Positions 6,103 to 6,268 of a stretch of DNA of 6,268 nt are shown here, piece after piece. This DNA is from Treponema sp. GTDB lineage: Bacteria > Spirochaetota > Spirochaetia > Treponematales > Breznakiellaceae. The translations under genes were made by a program, and so were the position numbers. Below the pieces are notes generated by a model. It did no database searches, had not been told where the DNA came from, and saw only the letters and a program-made list of their open reading frames with translations. How positions within the stretch are numbered: position 1 is the first letter of the stretch; each line of letters starts with the position of its first letter. The DNA is taken from contig JAIRLQ010000121.1 in NCBI GenBank assembly GCA_031259345.1, positions 1 to 6,268 of the forward strand, read 5' to 3'.

Positions 6103-6268
6103 TTAAAAACGGATCGCAGGACCTGAAAAACGGATCGCGGCTCCTAAAAAACGGATCGCGGCTTTAGAAAAACGGATCGCGGCTCCTGAAAAACGGATCG
6201 CAGGACCTGAAAAACGGATCGCAGGACCTGAAAAACGGATCGCGGCTTTAGAAAAACGGATCGCAGGA
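6103..6268 (-). CDS. Possible C-terminus of a heptapeptide-repeat protein, N-terminus beyond window
   Basis: On the minus strand one frame is open from the right edge through 54 codons and ends at a TAA (6105-6103) exactly at the border of the 21-bp array. It reads as seven-residue units of the type AIRFSGP, AIRFSKA and AIRFSGA, ending in AIRF. Some unit differences are synonymous in this frame (TCA/TCT for Ser, GGT/GGA for Gly), mildly favouring coding. The other two minus frames contain stops. It would converge on the plus-strand operon, with about 56 bases between stops. Without the N-terminal part the gene is unproven; the array could be non-coding, and a plus-strand frame is also open but lacks a start here. 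Confidence 0.35.
   Translation of the reverse strand, partial: PAIRFSKAAIRFSGPAIRFSGPAIRFSGAAIRFSKAAIRFLGAAIRFSGPAIRF
6105..6268. repeat. 21-bp tandem repeat array (at least eight units, continues past the window)
   Basis: Units start at 6105, 6126, 6147, 6168, 6189, 6210, 6231 and 6252, with no deviation from a 21-bp period. Each has an invariant 13-base core AAAAACGGATCGC and an 8-base variable tail limited to a few states: AGGACCTG (units 1, 5, 6), GGCTCCTA or GGCTCCTG (units 2, 4) and GGCTTTAG (units 3, 7). Unit 8 begins AGGA and is cut by the window. Every unit holds a GATC and an A5 tract spaced by two helical turns. There are no unique spacers, so it is not CRISPR. Confidence 0.97.

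Noticed and set aside
6105..6268. CRISPR array
   Set aside because: The period is 21 bp with only 8-base tails drawn from a few recurring types; there are no unique spacers and no cas genes.

Overview
The window looks like a chromosomal stretch from a spirochaete, most likely a Treponema-type organism. A termite-gut or other host-associated treponeme would fit. The lineage call is an inference. It rests on a formyltetrahydrofolate synthetase (Fhs) of the treponemal/proteobacterial sequence type, two exported proteins with spirochaete-style signal peptides that match no common family, and roughly even GC. There is no rRNA, tRNA, IS element, integrase, phage gene or CRISPR array.

Left part, minus strand, read right to left: alr (alanine racemase, 3558-2446), then fhs (2413-671), then a ClpP-type serine protease subunit (576 to beyond position 1, cut by the window edge). 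The alr-fhs gap is 32 bp. The fhs-clpP gap is 94 bp and holds a -10-like box and a perfect inverted repeat. All three are housekeeping genes: cell-wall D-alanine supply, one-carbon metabolism and protein turnover. The ClpP is the odd one. Its catalytic triad has canonical spacing, but its N-terminal region carries a run of acidic residues where the axial-gate loop of ClpP normally lies.

Right part, plus strand: after a 127-bp divergent intergenic region come two exported proteins six bases apart, evidently co-transcribed. The first (557 aa) is a convincing lipoprotein with a probable Ig-like segment, a probable LamG/concanavalin-like domain and a 30-bp tandem repeat near the C-terminus. The second (226 aa) has a signal peptide with a doubtful lipobox and no recognisable domain. 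Their pairing suggests a joint role at the cell envelope, but the sequence does not say which.

Right edge: from 6105 to the end of the window are eight units of an exact 21-bp tandem repeat with an A5 tract and a GATC in every unit. One minus-strand frame is open across the whole array and stops exactly at its left border, so the array may encode the heptapeptide-repeat C-terminus of a protein lying mostly outside the window. A non-coding minisatellite or iteron-like array is also possible.

The most interesting non-coding signal is a related inverted repeat (arms TTTCCCAAAA / TTTTGGGAAA) between a -10-like box and the start codon of both clpP and the lipoprotein operon. In each gene's own reading direction the two copies share ACTTTCCCAAAA followed by CTAAC and CG. 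This suggests a shared leader hairpin, a common operator or a small dispersed element.
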